Below, in pieces: positions 35,500 through 44,622 of a stretch of DNA of 64,000 bases. Origin of the DNA: Elusimicrobiota bacterium (lineage in GTDB: Bacteria > Elusimicrobiota > Endomicrobiia > Endomicrobiales > Endomicrobiaceae); contig JAFXSD010000076.1 in the NCBI GenBank assembly GCA_017525905.1, forward strand, positions 1 to 64,000, read 5' to 3'. Made by a program: the position numbers and the translations under genes. The notes under the pieces are model-generated. The model searched no databases and was not told where the DNA came from. It was given only the letters and a program-made list of their open reading frames with translations. Numbering within the stretch: the stretch's first letter is position 1; every line of letters starts with the position of its first letter.

Positions 35500-36225
35500 T
35501 TACAATTTTCCTTCCAAAATATCTTCGTTCGGTATTTTACCGAACAACATTTTATTATCGGACGAATGTAACATTGATGTTATTTTTAAATTAACTCTTT
35601 TACCTACAAAGTTTTTCCCGTTTTCGGCAACAACCGTCGTACCGTCATCTAAAAATCCTATTGCCTGATTTTTGTCTCTGCCTTCTTTAACCAAAAAAAT
35701 CGTAATTTTATGTCCGGGCAAAATCGTAGGCTTTAATCTTTCATACATATCGTTTAAATCTACAACTTTTATACCTTGCATTACGGACATTTTATTCAAA
35801 TTAAAATTTAAAGTTATTATCTTTGCATTTAAAGCTTTTGCTAATTTTATCATCTTAAATTCCGATGATTTAATTTTATAATAGTTTCTATAAAGAACTT
35901 TTACCTTACTGTTTTGTTTTATTTTTTCTAAATTTTCTTCCAAATGTTTATCTTTTACCTTTTCTAATTTTGCATCTATTTCTCTTATAACAAATCTCGG
36001 TAACAAAAATTGTTGATACACATTAGAGTTTATAAAATCTATAATTCTATCATCGTTTATTACAGTCGTATCAAGCAATACAACTTCTTTATTATTACTT
36101 TTTTTTATCAAGATAAAAAGAATTACGGATAAGCAATAAGATACTATTATTGCTTTAATTGTACTTGAAACAAAAAAATATATAACTGCAGGGAATAATA
36201 TAAACAAAACTAATAATATTAACAT
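35500..36225 (-). CDS. PIN/TRAM-domain membrane protein (YacL-like, putative nuclease)
   Basis: The 241-residue protein has two N-terminal hydrophobic segments (about residues 2-17 and 22-42). A PIN domain starts at VVLLDTTVINDDRIIDF with the acidic metal residues. A C-terminal TRAM-like barrel is suggested by GHKITIFLVKEGRDKNQAIG and FVGKRVNLKITS. The usual YacL family has four membrane helices and about 350 residues, so the membrane part here is shortened. PIN domains are RNA nucleases; TRAM binds RNA. Adjacent ispD is a conserved neighbour of yacL in Firmicutes. Confidence 0.82.
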   Translation of the reverse strand: MLILLVLFILFPAVIYFFVSSTIKAIIVSYCLSVILFILIKKSNNKEVVLLDTTVINDDRIIDFINSNVYQQFLLPRFVIREIDAKLEKVKDKHLEENLEKIKQNSKVKVLYRNYYKIKSSEFKMIKLAKALNAKIITLNFNLNKMSVMQGIKVVDLNDMYERLKPTILPGHKITIFLVKEGRDKNQAIGFLDDGTTVVAENGKNFVGKRVNLKITSMLHSSDNKMLFGKIPNEDILEGKL

Positions 36226-36227
36226 TT

Positions 36228-37064
36228 TTATCTCATAAATTTTTTGATAAGGGATAAAGTCTTTTTAGTATCGGGAAATATTCCTGTCCACTTATCAAAA
36301 GAAACAGCACCTTGAAAAATTAACATTCCTTCACCGGAAAAATATTTTATTTTATTTTTTGCGGCAAATTTCTTAAACGGAGTTTCTTTGTTATATATAA
36401 TGTCATAGAAAATTATATCTTTATTAAAATCTTTTATTGCAAAAGGAAGTTTATCTTTTTTCCCCATTCCGCAAGTTGAGCAGTTAATCAAACAATTTAT
36501 ATTTTTTAAAAAATTTGCAGAAATTTTATGTATATCCAAAACAGAAATATTTTTATAATTTTCAGCTGTAAGTTTGGCCTTATCAATAGTTCTCGATGTT
36601 AAATAAATTTGTTTAACTTTTAATTTATTTAAACTATACAAAATTGCTTTTGCCGCTCCCCCTGCACCTATAACAAGTATAGTTTTATTTTTTAAAGCTA
36701 TATTTTTATATTTTAAATCCGTAATAAAACCCTGCCAATCCGTATTATATCCGTATAATTTACCTTTTTTATTAACTATTGTGTTCACACTGCCTATAGT
36801 TTTTGCGGCAATATCTATATTATCGAGATATTTCATAACTTCAATTTTATGCGGAACGGTAACATTTATACCTAAAATATTTAAAGTCTTTACAGCTTCA
36901 ACAGCAGATTTTAAATTTTCAGGCAAAATATCAAATGCACAATACAAATAATTTAATTTATATTTTTCGAACCAATTATTATGCATTACCGGTGACAAAG
37001 AATGCGAAACCGGATTACCGAAAATGCCTAAAAGTTTAGTATCTGCCGTAACATTTTTTTTCAT
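36228..37064 (-). CDS. aroE: Shikimate dehydrogenase
   Basis: The 278-residue enzyme reduces 3-dehydroshikimate with NADPH in aromatic amino acid synthesis. Substrate motifs are GNPVSHSLSPVMHN (about residues 16-29), NVTVPHKIEVM with the catalytic Lys, and NTDWQGF with the Asp partner. IGAGGAAKAILYSL is the NADP-binding loop. Length is normal. It is the first visible gene of the leftward run into ispD, ispF and cysS. Upstream is a repeat-filled divergent region shared with guaA. Confidence 0.95.
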   Translation of the reverse strand: MKKNVTADTKLLGIFGNPVSHSLSPVMHNNWFEKYKLNYLYCAFDILPENLKSAVEAVKTLNILGINVTVPHKIEVMKYLDNIDIAAKTIGSVNTIVNKKGKLYGYNTDWQGFITDLKYKNIALKNKTILVIGAGGAAKAILYSLNKLKVKQIYLTSRTIDKAKLTAENYKNISVLDIHKISANFLKNINCLINCSTCGMGKKDKLPFAIKDFNKDIIFYDIIYNKETPFKKFAAKNKIKYFSGEGMLIFQGAVSFDKWTGIFPDTKKTLSLIKKFMR

Positions 37065-37129
37065 AAATTTTCTCTCTAAGCAATAACAGGTTTATTTTAT
37101 TAAATATACACTAAAAAGGCAATAAAACG

Positions 37130-37246
37130 GCAATGTATAATTGATAATGTACAATGTATAATGTCGGTAAAAAATGCAAAGCAATTTTTTTAATTTAAGT
37201 TTTTTGCAATGCAGAAAACACATTAATTATAAATTATAAATTGAGG
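37130..37246. repeat. Composite intergenic repeat, aroE-guaA divergent region
   Basis: AATGTATAATTGATAATGTA arms (about 37131-37165) and an inverted ATTAATTATAAATTATAAATT arm (about 37222-37243) flank a core with the palindrome AAAAAATGC-AAA-GCAATTTTTT (about 37168-37188). The rest of 37065-37330 holds only the guaA promoter and ribosome site. Confidence 0.78.
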
Positions 37247-37255
37247 TTTTACTTT

Positions 37256-37284
37256 TTTACTTTATATATTTATTTTAGTATAAT
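37256..37284 (+). promoter_or_regulatory. Promoter of guaA
   Basis: A perfect TATAAT at 37279-37284 has a weak -35 (TTTACT, 37256-37261) 17 bases upstream. A strong AAAGGAG ribosome site follows just before the guaA ATG. No purine-riboswitch-like core was recognised in the short leader. Confidence 0.5.
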
Positions 37285-37330
37285 GCTTTTATTCAATGTT
37301 ATTATTCTTTACTTATAAAGGAGCAACTTT

Positions 37331-38857
37331 ATGATTTTGATTTTAGATTTCGGTTCACAATATACCCAAGTTATAGCAAGAAAAATAAGAGAATCCCAAG
37401 TTTATTGTGAAATATTCCCCGGAAATAAAAAACTTGATGAAATAGAAAATTTGAACACGGTTGAAGCAATAATTCTTTCCGGCGGTCCCGCAAGTGTTTA
37501 TGAAAAAGATGCACCTAAACCCGATTCAAAAGTATGGAAAATGAATGTTCCGATACTTGGTATTTGTTACGGTATGCAACTTATTGCTCAACAGTTGGGC
37601 GGAAAAGTTCAACATTCCAAGAACAGAGAATACGGTTTAGCAGACATAGTTATAAAATCAAAATCATTACTTTATTCGGGACTAAAAAATAAAATGCCGG
37701 TATGGATGAGCCACGGAGATAAATTAACGAAACTTCCCAAAGGTTTTAAAGTTGTTGCCAGTTCAAAAAATTGTCCCAATGCAACGATAGTAAATAATGA
37801 AGGTACAATTTACGGTGTTCAGTTCCATCCGGAAGTTCACCACTCTCCGTTCGGGAAACAAATATTGGATAACTTCCTGTTCAAAGTTTGTAAAGTAAAC
37901 AAAGATTGGACAATGAAAAACTATATAAAAGATGAAATTGCAAGAATAAAAAAACAAGTCGGCAAAGGTAAAGTTTTATGTGCATTATCCGGCGGAGTAG
38001 ATTCTTCCGTTGCGGCAATAATGATGCACAAAGCAATAGGAAAACAGTTGGTAAGTGTTTATGTGGACCACGGTTTACAAAAACTCGGTGAAACGGAGAG
38101 AGTCAGAAAAATATTCGGTAAAAAGTTCGGTAAAAATTTAATAATAGTAGATGCAAAAAAATTGTTCTTAAATAAATTGAAAGGTGTAACCGATCCCGAA
38201 CAAAAAAGAAAAATCATAGGACACACTTTTATAGATGTATTTGAAAAACAGGCAAAAAAAATAAAAGGAATATCTTTCTTGTTACAAGGTACAATTTACC
38301 CTGATGTTATAGAAAGTGCAAAAATAGGCAAAGCTGTGACGATTAAGAGTCATCACAACGTTGGCGGCTTACCGGAAAAAATGAAAATGAAATTGGTTGA
38401 ACCGTTAAAATCTTTATTTAAAGATGAAGTAAGACAATTGGGAAGAGAATTAAATATTCCTAACGAAATTATAGACAGACAACCTTTCCCGGGACCGGGA
38501 CTTGCAATAAGAACTTTAGGCGAAATAACGGAAGAAAAGTTAAGAATAGTTAAAGAAGCCGATTTAATTGTTGATCAGGAAATAAGAAAAGCGGGCTTAT
38601 ACGAAAAGATTTGGCAATCGTTTGCAATAATTCTTCCGGTAAAAACGGTAGGAGTTATGGGCGACCAAAGAACTTATGAGCACGTTATAGTTATAAGAGC
38701 CGTAAATTCCGTAGATGCAATGACTGCCGACTGGGTAAAACTGCCTTACGAAATTTTAGGAAAAATATCTTCAAGAATAATAAATGAAGTTAAAGGTGCT
38801 AACAGAGTTGTTTATGATATTTCTCAAAAACCGCCTGCGACAATTGAATGGGAATAA
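37331..38857 (+). CDS. guaA: GMP synthase (glutamine-hydrolysing)
   Basis: This 508-residue enzyme converts XMP to GMP. The class I amidotransferase domain has the nucleophile in ILGICYGMQLIAQQLGG (about residue 78) and the histidine in GVQFHPEVHHSP (about 165). The ATP pyrophosphatase loop is ALSGGVDSSVAA (about 220). The C-terminal dimer domain has RQPFPGPGLAIRTLGE. Length is typical. The stop codon TAA overlaps the first bases of a palindromic repeat (38856-38878), and a true terminator follows. Confidence 0.97.
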   Translation: MILILDFGSQYTQVIARKIRESQVYCEIFPGNKKLDEIENLNTVEAIILSGGPASVYEKDAPKPDSKVWKMNVPILGICYGMQLIAQQLGGKVQHSKNREYGLADIVIKSKSLLYSGLKNKMPVWMSHGDKLTKLPKGFKVVASSKNCPNATIVNNEGTIYGVQFHPEVHHSPFGKQILDNFLFKVCKVNKDWTMKNYIKDEIARIKKQVGKGKVLCALSGGVDSSVAAIMMHKAIGKQLVSVYVDHGLQKLGETERVRKIFGKKFGKNLIIVDAKKLFLNKLKGVTDPEQKRKIIGHTFIDVFEKQAKKIKGISFLLQGTIYPDVIESAKIGKAVTIKSHHNVGGLPEKMKMKLVEPLKSLFKDEVRQLGRELNIPNEIIDRQPFPGPGLAIRTLGEITEEKLRIVKEADLIVDQEIRKAGLYEKIWQSFAIILPVKTVGVMGDQRTYEHVIVIRAVNSVDAMTADWVKLPYEILGKISSRIINEVKGANRVVYDISQKPPATIEWE

Positions 38858-38878
38858 AATTTTGTAAAGCAAAATTTT
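38856..38878. repeat. Palindrome unit after guaA
   Basis: AAAATTTT-GTAAAGC-AAAATTTT begins inside the guaA stop codon. The same short palindrome, TAAAATTTTGCAAAGCAAAA and onward, starts in the stop codon of apt (58991) and, with a variant, of atpG (446). Confidence 0.75.
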
Positions 38879-38916
38879 GAAATATTGATGAACAGAAACT
38901 GTAAAAATAAAATAAA

Positions 38917-38950
38917 GAGCCAAGGTATAGATTTATACTTTGGCTTTTTT
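38917..38950. terminator. Bidirectional terminator of guaA and lspA
   Basis: GCCAAGGTATA (38919-38929) pairs with TATACTTTGGC (38934-38944), followed by TTTTTT on the plus strand. The lspA stop codon lies at the hairpin loop, so the terminator is partly coding for lspA. Confidence 0.85.
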
Positions 38951-39403
38951 ATTGAAGAATAAAAGAGAGATAATAAATAATGCTACACCTATACAAACAC
39001 AAGAATCGGCAACATTAAATGCCGGCCATCTGTAAACATCTTTATATCCGATATCTATAAAATCCACTACGGCACCTCTAAAAAGTCTATCGATAAGGTT
39101 ACCTGTCCCCCCTGCCAATATTAAAAGCAAAGAATGTGTTTGTAATTTTGTAAGTTCTTCTTTATTTTTAATAAGAAAATATATTACAAACAAAATTACA
39201 AAAGACACTAAAATAATAAAAAATATATTATTGTCCTGGAACATACTGAAAGCTACACCGGTATTGGATATATTTACAAGATTGAAATAATCGTTAATTT
39301 TTATAAATGACTGATACGGAATATTTTTTATAACAAGAAATTTTGTTATATGGTCTAACGCTACATAAATTAAGGGCAATAAAAAATACAAATATTTTTT
39401 CAT
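38933..39403 (-). CDS. lspA: Lipoprotein signal peptidase (signal peptidase II)
   Basis: The 156-residue inner-membrane aspartyl protease cleaves prolipoproteins before the lipidated Cys. Four hydrophobic helices are visible. The two catalytic aspartates lie in GAVVDFIDI and FNVADSCVCIG (about residues 115 and 135). NISNTGVAFS and GNLIDRL are conserved. Length is normal. It is expressed alone; its 3' end forms part of a terminator shared with guaA. Substrates here would include the lipobox proteins at 11556-12851 and 51149-51772. Confidence 0.95.
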   Translation of the reverse strand: MKKYLYFLLPLIYVALDHITKFLVIKNIPYQSFIKINDYFNLVNISNTGVAFSMFQDNNIFFIILVSFVILFVIYFLIKNKEELTKLQTHSLLLILAGGTGNLIDRLFRGAVVDFIDIGYKDVYRWPAFNVADSCVCIGVALFIISLLFFNKKAKV

Positions 39404-39425
39404 AATTTTTTCTTTTTACAAAAAC

Positions 39426-39431
39426 ATTATA
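39426..39431 (-). promoter_or_regulatory. -10 element of lspA
   Basis: A perfect TATAAT on the minus strand lies 22 bases before the lspA start. No convincing -35 is seen at the normal distance. Confidence 0.35.
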
Positions 39432-39468
39432 CTATTCTAAATCTTAATATTTTTAATGTAACAAACAA

Positions 39469-39590
39469 GGAAAAAAACTCACAAATTCAAGTGAAACAAA
39501 ATATTTTAAAATCGCAGTGTACATCAGCGAAAGCGGTACATAAGGTTTTAAAATATAAAGTTGCAGCCGAATTTATGAGTTTTTATCGTC
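39469..39590 (-). terminator. Nested inverted-repeat structure behind ileS, likely terminator
   Basis: Three nested stems are visible. The outer stem is 39475-39488 with 39569-39582 (AAACTCACAAATTC / GAATTTATGAGTTT). The middle stem is 39501-39511 with 39546-39556 (ATATTTTAAAA). The inner hairpin is 39517-39522 with 39536-39541, topped by GC-GAAA-GC (39527-39534). On the minus strand the outer stem is followed by T7, so it can end ileS transcription. The inner GNRA-capped part is more elaborate than a simple terminator. Confidence 0.6.
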
Positions 39591-39608
39591 AATATATGTA
39601 ACCTTATT

Positions 39609-42395
39609 TTACTTTGTTGCATCAGCACATCTATGGCATAAACCATCTTCGTTTATACCGTCAATATGTCTCCAACATCTTTCACATTTACCGTAAGAAG
39701 ATTTTCCCGCAACAACGGAAATTTCTTCCGCATTATCGGATTTTTCTAACTTAATATCCCAACTGCCGAATACAATGTTTATCAAATCGATATCATTCAA
39801 TGCTTTTTCATACTTTGAACCGTATTTTATTGTTAAACTTGATTCCAAGTTAGAACCGATAATCTTGTCCTTCCTTAACTTTTCCGTTTCAGCCAAAACT
39901 TGTTGTTTTATCTTTACAAGAGTTTCCCACTTTCCCAGAACATCTTTTTCCAATTTATATTCCTCATTTACCGCAGGAAAATCCACCAAAGTTACAAATT
40001 CAGGTAAATCTTGTTTAATTTTCTTTATTTCTTTCCAAGCTTCGTGCATTGTAAAAGTTAATATCGGAGACATTACTTCAACTAATGCCGTAACTATTTC
40101 AAGCATTGCGGATTGCGCACTTCTTCTTGCTTTACTGTTAACTTTATCGCAATATAAAATATCTTTTAATGCATCAAGATAAAATCCGCTTAAAAATACC
40201 GTGCAGAAATCGTTTATAACTTTAACTGTTTTATGGAACTCGTAATTTTCAAAACCGGTTTCAGCCTGTTTTACCACTTCGTTTAAAGTCCATAAAGCAT
40301 ATTTATCTATCTCGTTCATATCCGCAAATTTTACTATATCTTCTTTCTTCATATCGCTGATATTTCCGAGCATAAATCTTATTGTATTTCTTATCTTTCT
40401 GTAAGTGTCGGTATGACCTTTTATAATTTCGTCCGAAATTCTTACATCTTCTCTATAATCGCAGGAAGCAACCCACAATCTCAAAATATCCGCACCATAC
40501 TTATTTATTATTTGTAAAGGATCAAGTCCGTTACCCAAAGATTTAGACATCTTTCTGCCTTGACCGTCAACCAAAAATCCGTGAGTAAGAACTGTTTTGT
40601 AAGGTGCTCTGCCTTTTATTGCAACCGCGGGAAGTAATGAACTTTGGAACCAACCTCTGTGTTGATCGCTGCCTTCAAGATACAAATCCGCAGGAAATTC
40701 CAAAGAATCATAGTTTCCGCTCGACAATACGGCTTCACTTGATACGCCGGAATCAAACCAAACATCAAGAATATCTTCTTCTTTCTTAAATTCCGTTTTA
40801 CCGCATTTCGGACATTTTACATCGAAACCTTTAAGCCAATCCTCCGCGGATTTTTCGTACCAAATTCCCGCTCCGTGAACTTTAAATTCTTCAACAACTT
40901 TATCTATGATTTTTTTATCCAATACAGGTTCACCGCATTCTTTACAATAGAATATCGGTAACGGGACACCCCACAATCTCTGACGACTCAAACACCAGTC
41001 AGGTCTTGTTTGTATCATTCCTGTAATTCTGGATTCTCCGTATTTGGGAACCCAATTAACATTTTTAATTTCTTTAAGAAGATTTTGTCTTAAATCGTTC
41101 AAATCCACACCCATAAACCATTGAGGAGTTGCTCTGAATATCACAGGTTTTTTACATCTCCAACAATGAGGATAAGAGTGACTTATTTTTATACTTGCAA
41201 GAAGAGTTCCTTCTTTTGTAAGTTTTTCGATTATTAAAGGATTTGCTTTAAACACATTTATTCCTTCAAATTCAGGAACTTCTTTTGTAAATTGTCCTCC
41301 GTCATTTAAAGGTGAAATAATGTCAAGTTTATATGCAAGTCCCGCCTGATAATCTTCCTGTCCGTGTCCCGGAGCAATATGTACTATACCGGAACCGTCT
41401 TCCATACTAACATAATCCGCCAAAATACCGAGCGATTTTCTGTCTACTATAGGATTTTGACATTTGATATATTCCAAATCTTTGCCGTCAAAATCCGCTT
41501 TTACGGTAAAACTTTCCGCGGAAATTTTGTTCTTAACATTTTCCGCCAAATCTCTTGCGACGATTATTTTTTCAATTTTACCGTTTAATACATATTCGCA
41601 AGCAACATATTTTGCTACAGGTGAAAACGCAAGTGCCACGTTGGACGGTAATGTCCACGGAGTGGTTGTCCATATTAACACGGAATAATCTTTCAACAAA
41701 TCTTGTTTATCTTTTAATGCATCACTCAATTCAACAATTTTAAATTTTACGAATATTGAATCGGATGTAACATCCGCATATTCAACTTCCGCATCGGCAA
41801 GAGCAGTTTCGCAAGATGAACACCAATAAACAGGTTTTTTCTTTCTGAACAAATAATTTTTTTCTACAAGTTCACCGAATACTTTAACAATTGAAGCTTC
41901 ATATTTCGGATCTAATGTAAGATAAGGTTTGTCCCAATCTGCAAATACGCCCAATCTTTTAAATCCTTCTCTCTGTATTGAAACAAATCTTTTTGCAAAA
42001 TCACTTGCTTGTTGCCTGAAAACTTTTTTATCTACTTTATGTTTATCGGTTTTTAATTCTTTTAAACATTGTGTTTCTATAGGAAGTCCGTGACAATCCC
42101 AACCGGGTGTGTAAGGAGTGTCAAAACCTTTCATGTTTTTATATTTCAAAATAAAATCTTTTAAAATTTTGTTTAAAGCATGTCCGCTGTGCATATTTCC
42201 GTTGGCATACGGAGGTCCGTCGTGAAGAATAAATTTTTTCTTACCTTGATTTTTTGCTCTCATCTTCTCGTAAATTTTAGCATCGTACAATTCTTTTAAA
42301 AAGTCAGGTTCTCTCTGTGCTAAATTTGCTTTCATTTGAAAGTCTGTTTTAGGTAAATTAACAGTTTTTGAATAATCTTTTTTTTCGTTTTCCAT
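39609..42395 (-). CDS. ileS: Isoleucyl-tRNA synthetase
   Basis: The 928-residue class I synthetase has the HIGH motif in YANGNMHSGHALNK (about residues 63-76). The CP1 editing domain carries WTTTPWTLPSN (about 245). KMSKSLGN (about 604) is the second signature. A C-terminal zinc finger CERCWRHIDGINEDGLCHRC ends the protein. This is the bacterial (non-mupirocin-resistant-like) form by length and zinc finger. It is the last gene of the yggS-proC-DUF167-mtnA-ileS run, 29 bases after mtnA, which leaves no room for a T-box leader. Confidence 0.97.
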   Translation of the reverse strand: MENEKKDYSKTVNLPKTDFQMKANLAQREPDFLKELYDAKIYEKMRAKNQGKKKFILHDGPPYANGNMHSGHALNKILKDFILKYKNMKGFDTPYTPGWDCHGLPIETQCLKELKTDKHKVDKKVFRQQASDFAKRFVSIQREGFKRLGVFADWDKPYLTLDPKYEASIVKVFGELVEKNYLFRKKKPVYWCSSCETALADAEVEYADVTSDSIFVKFKIVELSDALKDKQDLLKDYSVLIWTTTPWTLPSNVALAFSPVAKYVACEYVLNGKIEKIIVARDLAENVKNKISAESFTVKADFDGKDLEYIKCQNPIVDRKSLGILADYVSMEDGSGIVHIAPGHGQEDYQAGLAYKLDIISPLNDGGQFTKEVPEFEGINVFKANPLIIEKLTKEGTLLASIKISHSYPHCWRCKKPVIFRATPQWFMGVDLNDLRQNLLKEIKNVNWVPKYGESRITGMIQTRPDWCLSRQRLWGVPLPIFYCKECGEPVLDKKIIDKVVEEFKVHGAGIWYEKSAEDWLKGFDVKCPKCGKTEFKKEEDILDVWFDSGVSSEAVLSSGNYDSLEFPADLYLEGSDQHRGWFQSSLLPAVAIKGRAPYKTVLTHGFLVDGQGRKMSKSLGNGLDPLQIINKYGADILRLWVASCDYREDVRISDEIIKGHTDTYRKIRNTIRFMLGNISDMKKEDIVKFADMNEIDKYALWTLNEVVKQAETGFENYEFHKTVKVINDFCTVFLSGFYLDALKDILYCDKVNSKARRSAQSAMLEIVTALVEVMSPILTFTMHEAWKEIKKIKQDLPEFVTLVDFPAVNEEYKLEKDVLGKWETLVKIKQQVLAETEKLRKDKIIGSNLESSLTIKYGSKYEKALNDIDLINIVFGSWDIKLEKSDNAEEISVVAGKSSYGKCERCWRHIDGINEDGLCHRCADATK

Positions 42396-42424
42396 TTTCT
42401 TGTTTAACCTTTTCTATTTAATAT

Positions 42425-43468
42425 TTATTTAATTTTTTTTAATGTAGAAATTTTGTTTGGTTTGAAAACACCTTTTTCCGTGATAATCATGGTAATATTT
42501 GATGCCGGAGTGATATCAAAACCGGGATGTCTTACCTGTGTGCCTTTAGGAGCTATATCTTTACCGTTTATTTTTATAACTTCTTCGGCAGACCTTTCTT
42601 CTATTTTTATTTTTGTTCCATATAAAGTTTGAAAATCTATCGTGGATGTAGGAGCAACGACATAAAAAGGAATTTTATGATACCTTGCAAGTATCGACAA
42701 AGAATATGTTCCTATTTTGTTTGCAACATCACCATTGGAAGAAATTCTGTCCGCACCGACAATAACGGCATCTATCTTTTCGGTTTTCATAATATATCCT
42801 GCCATATTGTCGGTAATCAAAGTATATGGAATTTTTTCCTGTTGAAGTTCCCATGCGGTAAGCCTTGCGCCCTGCAAATAAGGTCTTGTTTCATCAACAA
42901 AAACTTTTTTGATTTTTCCGTTCTTATAACCTGTCCTTATCATTCCGAGTGCTGTTCCGTAACCTGCAGTAGCAAGAGCACCGGCATTACAATGTGTAAG
43001 AACTACTGAATTTTTTTTCAATAGTCTTGCACCGAAATCGCCCATGGTTTTATTATTTTCTATATCTTCATCATAAATTTCTTTTGCAGCTGTTTCCAAT
43101 GCTGCAACAAAATTTTCCGGATTTAATTTTAAAGAACTTTCTACTATTGTACTCATTTTATCTACTGCCCATTTTAAATTAACGGCAGTAGGCCTTGCCT
43201 GTATCATTTCATCTGAAATTTTCTTTATATTTTTTACTTTTTCCGTAGGAGAAAGCTTTGCAATTTTTGTCCCGGCCAAAACCATACCGTAAGCCGCACT
43301 AACACCTATTGCAGGAGCCCCTCTTACAATCATATTTTTGATTGCTTTAATAACATCGGTATATGTTTTACATTTTCTGTATATAACTTTACCCGGAAGT
43401 TCTGTTTGATCCAACAAAAAGAGTGTTCCTTTTTCCCAATATAAAGTTTCAGATGTCTTATTGCTCAT
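42425..43468 (-). CDS. mtnA: S-methyl-5-thioribose-1-phosphate isomerase family protein
   Basis: The 347-residue aldose-ketose isomerase belongs to the MtnA/eIF2B-alpha family. IVRGAPAIGVSAAYGMVLA, THCNAGALATAGYGTALGM with the catalytic Cys (about residue 163), and IVGADRISSNGDVANKIGTY with the catalytic Asp (about 241) are all present. It acts in methionine salvage, although in organisms without the rest of that pathway it may isomerise related pentose phosphates. No other salvage gene is in the window. It lies between the DUF167 gene and ileS. Confidence 0.93.
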   Translation of the reverse strand: MSNKTSETLYWEKGTLFLLDQTELPGKVIYRKCKTYTDVIKAIKNMIVRGAPAIGVSAAYGMVLAGTKIAKLSPTEKVKNIKKISDEMIQARPTAVNLKWAVDKMSTIVESSLKLNPENFVAALETAAKEIYDEDIENNKTMGDFGARLLKKNSVVLTHCNAGALATAGYGTALGMIRTGYKNGKIKKVFVDETRPYLQGARLTAWELQQEKIPYTLITDNMAGYIMKTEKIDAVIVGADRISSNGDVANKIGTYSLSILARYHKIPFYVVAPTSTIDFQTLYGTKIKIEERSAEEVIKINGKDIAPKGTQVRHPGFDITPASNITMIITEKGVFKPNKISTLKKIK

Positions 43469-43496
43469 ATTATATCTCTTAACTGCAAATTAAATT

Positions 43497-43760
43497 TTAC
43501 GGTATTGTGTCTAAAACTTCTTCCAACTCTTCTTCCGTTCTTCCCGTAATTTCTATAGTCTTTTCTCTTCCTCTTTCACCTTTTCTTAAAAGGACATTTG
43601 ATCTATTAACATCAAAAAAATCTGATAAATAATCGCACAATTCTTCATTTGCTTTTCCTTCAACTGCCGGAGCAGCAATTTTTACTCTTAAAATAGAACC
43701 GATTCTGCTGACAACATCGTTCCTTTTTGAATTAGGAATTACCCTTACTTTAATAATCAT
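43497..43760 (-). CDS. DUF167 (YggU) family protein
   Basis: The 87-residue protein has the family pattern VRVIPNSKRNDVVSRIGSIL, then IAAPAVEGKANEELCDYLSD and LLRKGERGREKTIEI. The biochemical role is unknown. It commonly sits near yggS, proC and yggT in bacteria, and here it lies between proC and mtnA. Length is typical. The gene has a plausible GGTAAGAG site upstream. Confidence 0.9.
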   Translation of the reverse strand: MIIKVRVIPNSKRNDVVSRIGSILRVKIAAPAVEGKANEELCDYLSDFFDVNRSNVLLRKGERGREKTIEITGRTEEELEEVLDTIP

Positions 43761-43803
43761 TACTCTTACCTCTCTGCTTATACTTACTTTACTTATTTAT
43801 ATA

Positions 43804-44622
43804 TTAAAGTTCTTCTGCCCTCTGTTTTGCTTTTTCAATAGCAGAAAAAACAACTTGTTTAAAATCGCTATTTAAAAATTCTTCCATAGCTTTTTCAGTT
43901 GTTCCGCCGGGAGAAGTAACGTTTTTTCTTAAAACAGTATCATCAAGTCCGCTTTCTATAAGCATTTTGCCGGAACCGAATATAGTTTGATATACCAATT
44001 CTTTTGCCATATCGGCAGGAATACCTAAATTTTCGGCAGCCTGTCTCATAACTTCAGAAAAATAAAATACATAAGCCGGTCCCGAACCGGAAACAGCCGT
44101 TATTGCATTTATTAATTTTTCTTTTACTACAACAACTCTTCCGATAACGGAAAACAAATCTGCTATGTCATTAATATTTTCTTTTGTTGCATTTTTACCG
44201 CCGCAAACTGCCATAGCACCTTTACCGACAAGTGCAGGAGTGTTGGGCATAACTCTTATAATAACGGATTTTTTTGAAAGATAACTTTCCACAAATTCGG
44301 TAGTTATACCTGCGGCAATTGTAACTATCATTTTAGCTTTTGCAATTTTCTTACCGTATTCGCCTAAAACAGACTTGAAATTTTGAGGCTTTATCGTTAA
44401 GAAAACAATATCAGCTTTATTTAAAGCTTCATCTTTATCTTGTTGAATTGAAACCGCATACTTTTGAGCCATATATTGCAATCTGTCTCTGGAAATATCA
44501 TTACATACAATATTTGAGGCTTTTACTATATCATATTTTACAAAACCGGAAATTATGGCCTCTGCCATATTGCCCGAACCGATAAAAACAACTTTTTTAT
44601 CGTAAAACTTTTTACTTATCAT
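43804..44622 (-). CDS. proC: Pyrroline-5-carboxylate reductase
   Basis: The 272-residue enzyme reduces 1-pyrroline-5-carboxylate to proline. The dinucleotide motif is VVFIGSGNMAEAIISGF (about residues 10-26). MPNTPALVGKGAMAVCGG and AVSGSGPAYVFYF are family signatures, and the dimer helix ends with TSPGGTTEKAMEEF. The start at 44620-44622 (MISKKFYDK) has GGGGAGAG upstream; an ATG five codons earlier would place that site inside the gene. It overlaps yggS by 11 bases. Confidence 0.95.
   Translation of the reverse strand: MISKKFYDKKVVFIGSGNMAEAIISGFVKYDIVKASNIVCNDISRDRLQYMAQKYAVSIQQDKDEALNKADIVFLTIKPQNFKSVLGEYGKKIAKAKMIVTIAAGITTEFVESYLSKKSVIIRVMPNTPALVGKGAMAVCGGKNATKENINDIADLFSVIGRVVVVKEKLINAITAVSGSGPAYVFYFSEVMRQAAENLGIPADMAKELVYQTIFGSGKMLIESGLDDTVLRKNVTSPGGTTEKAMEEFLNSDFKQVVFSAIEKAKQRAEEL

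Noticed and set aside
39475-39582. Small coding gene in the ileS-lspA gap
   Set aside because: No sizeable frame with a ribosome site; the stretch is better explained by nested inverted repeats.
42396-42424. T-box riboswitch upstream of ileS
   Set aside because: Only 29 bases separate mtnA from ileS, far too short for a T-box leader.
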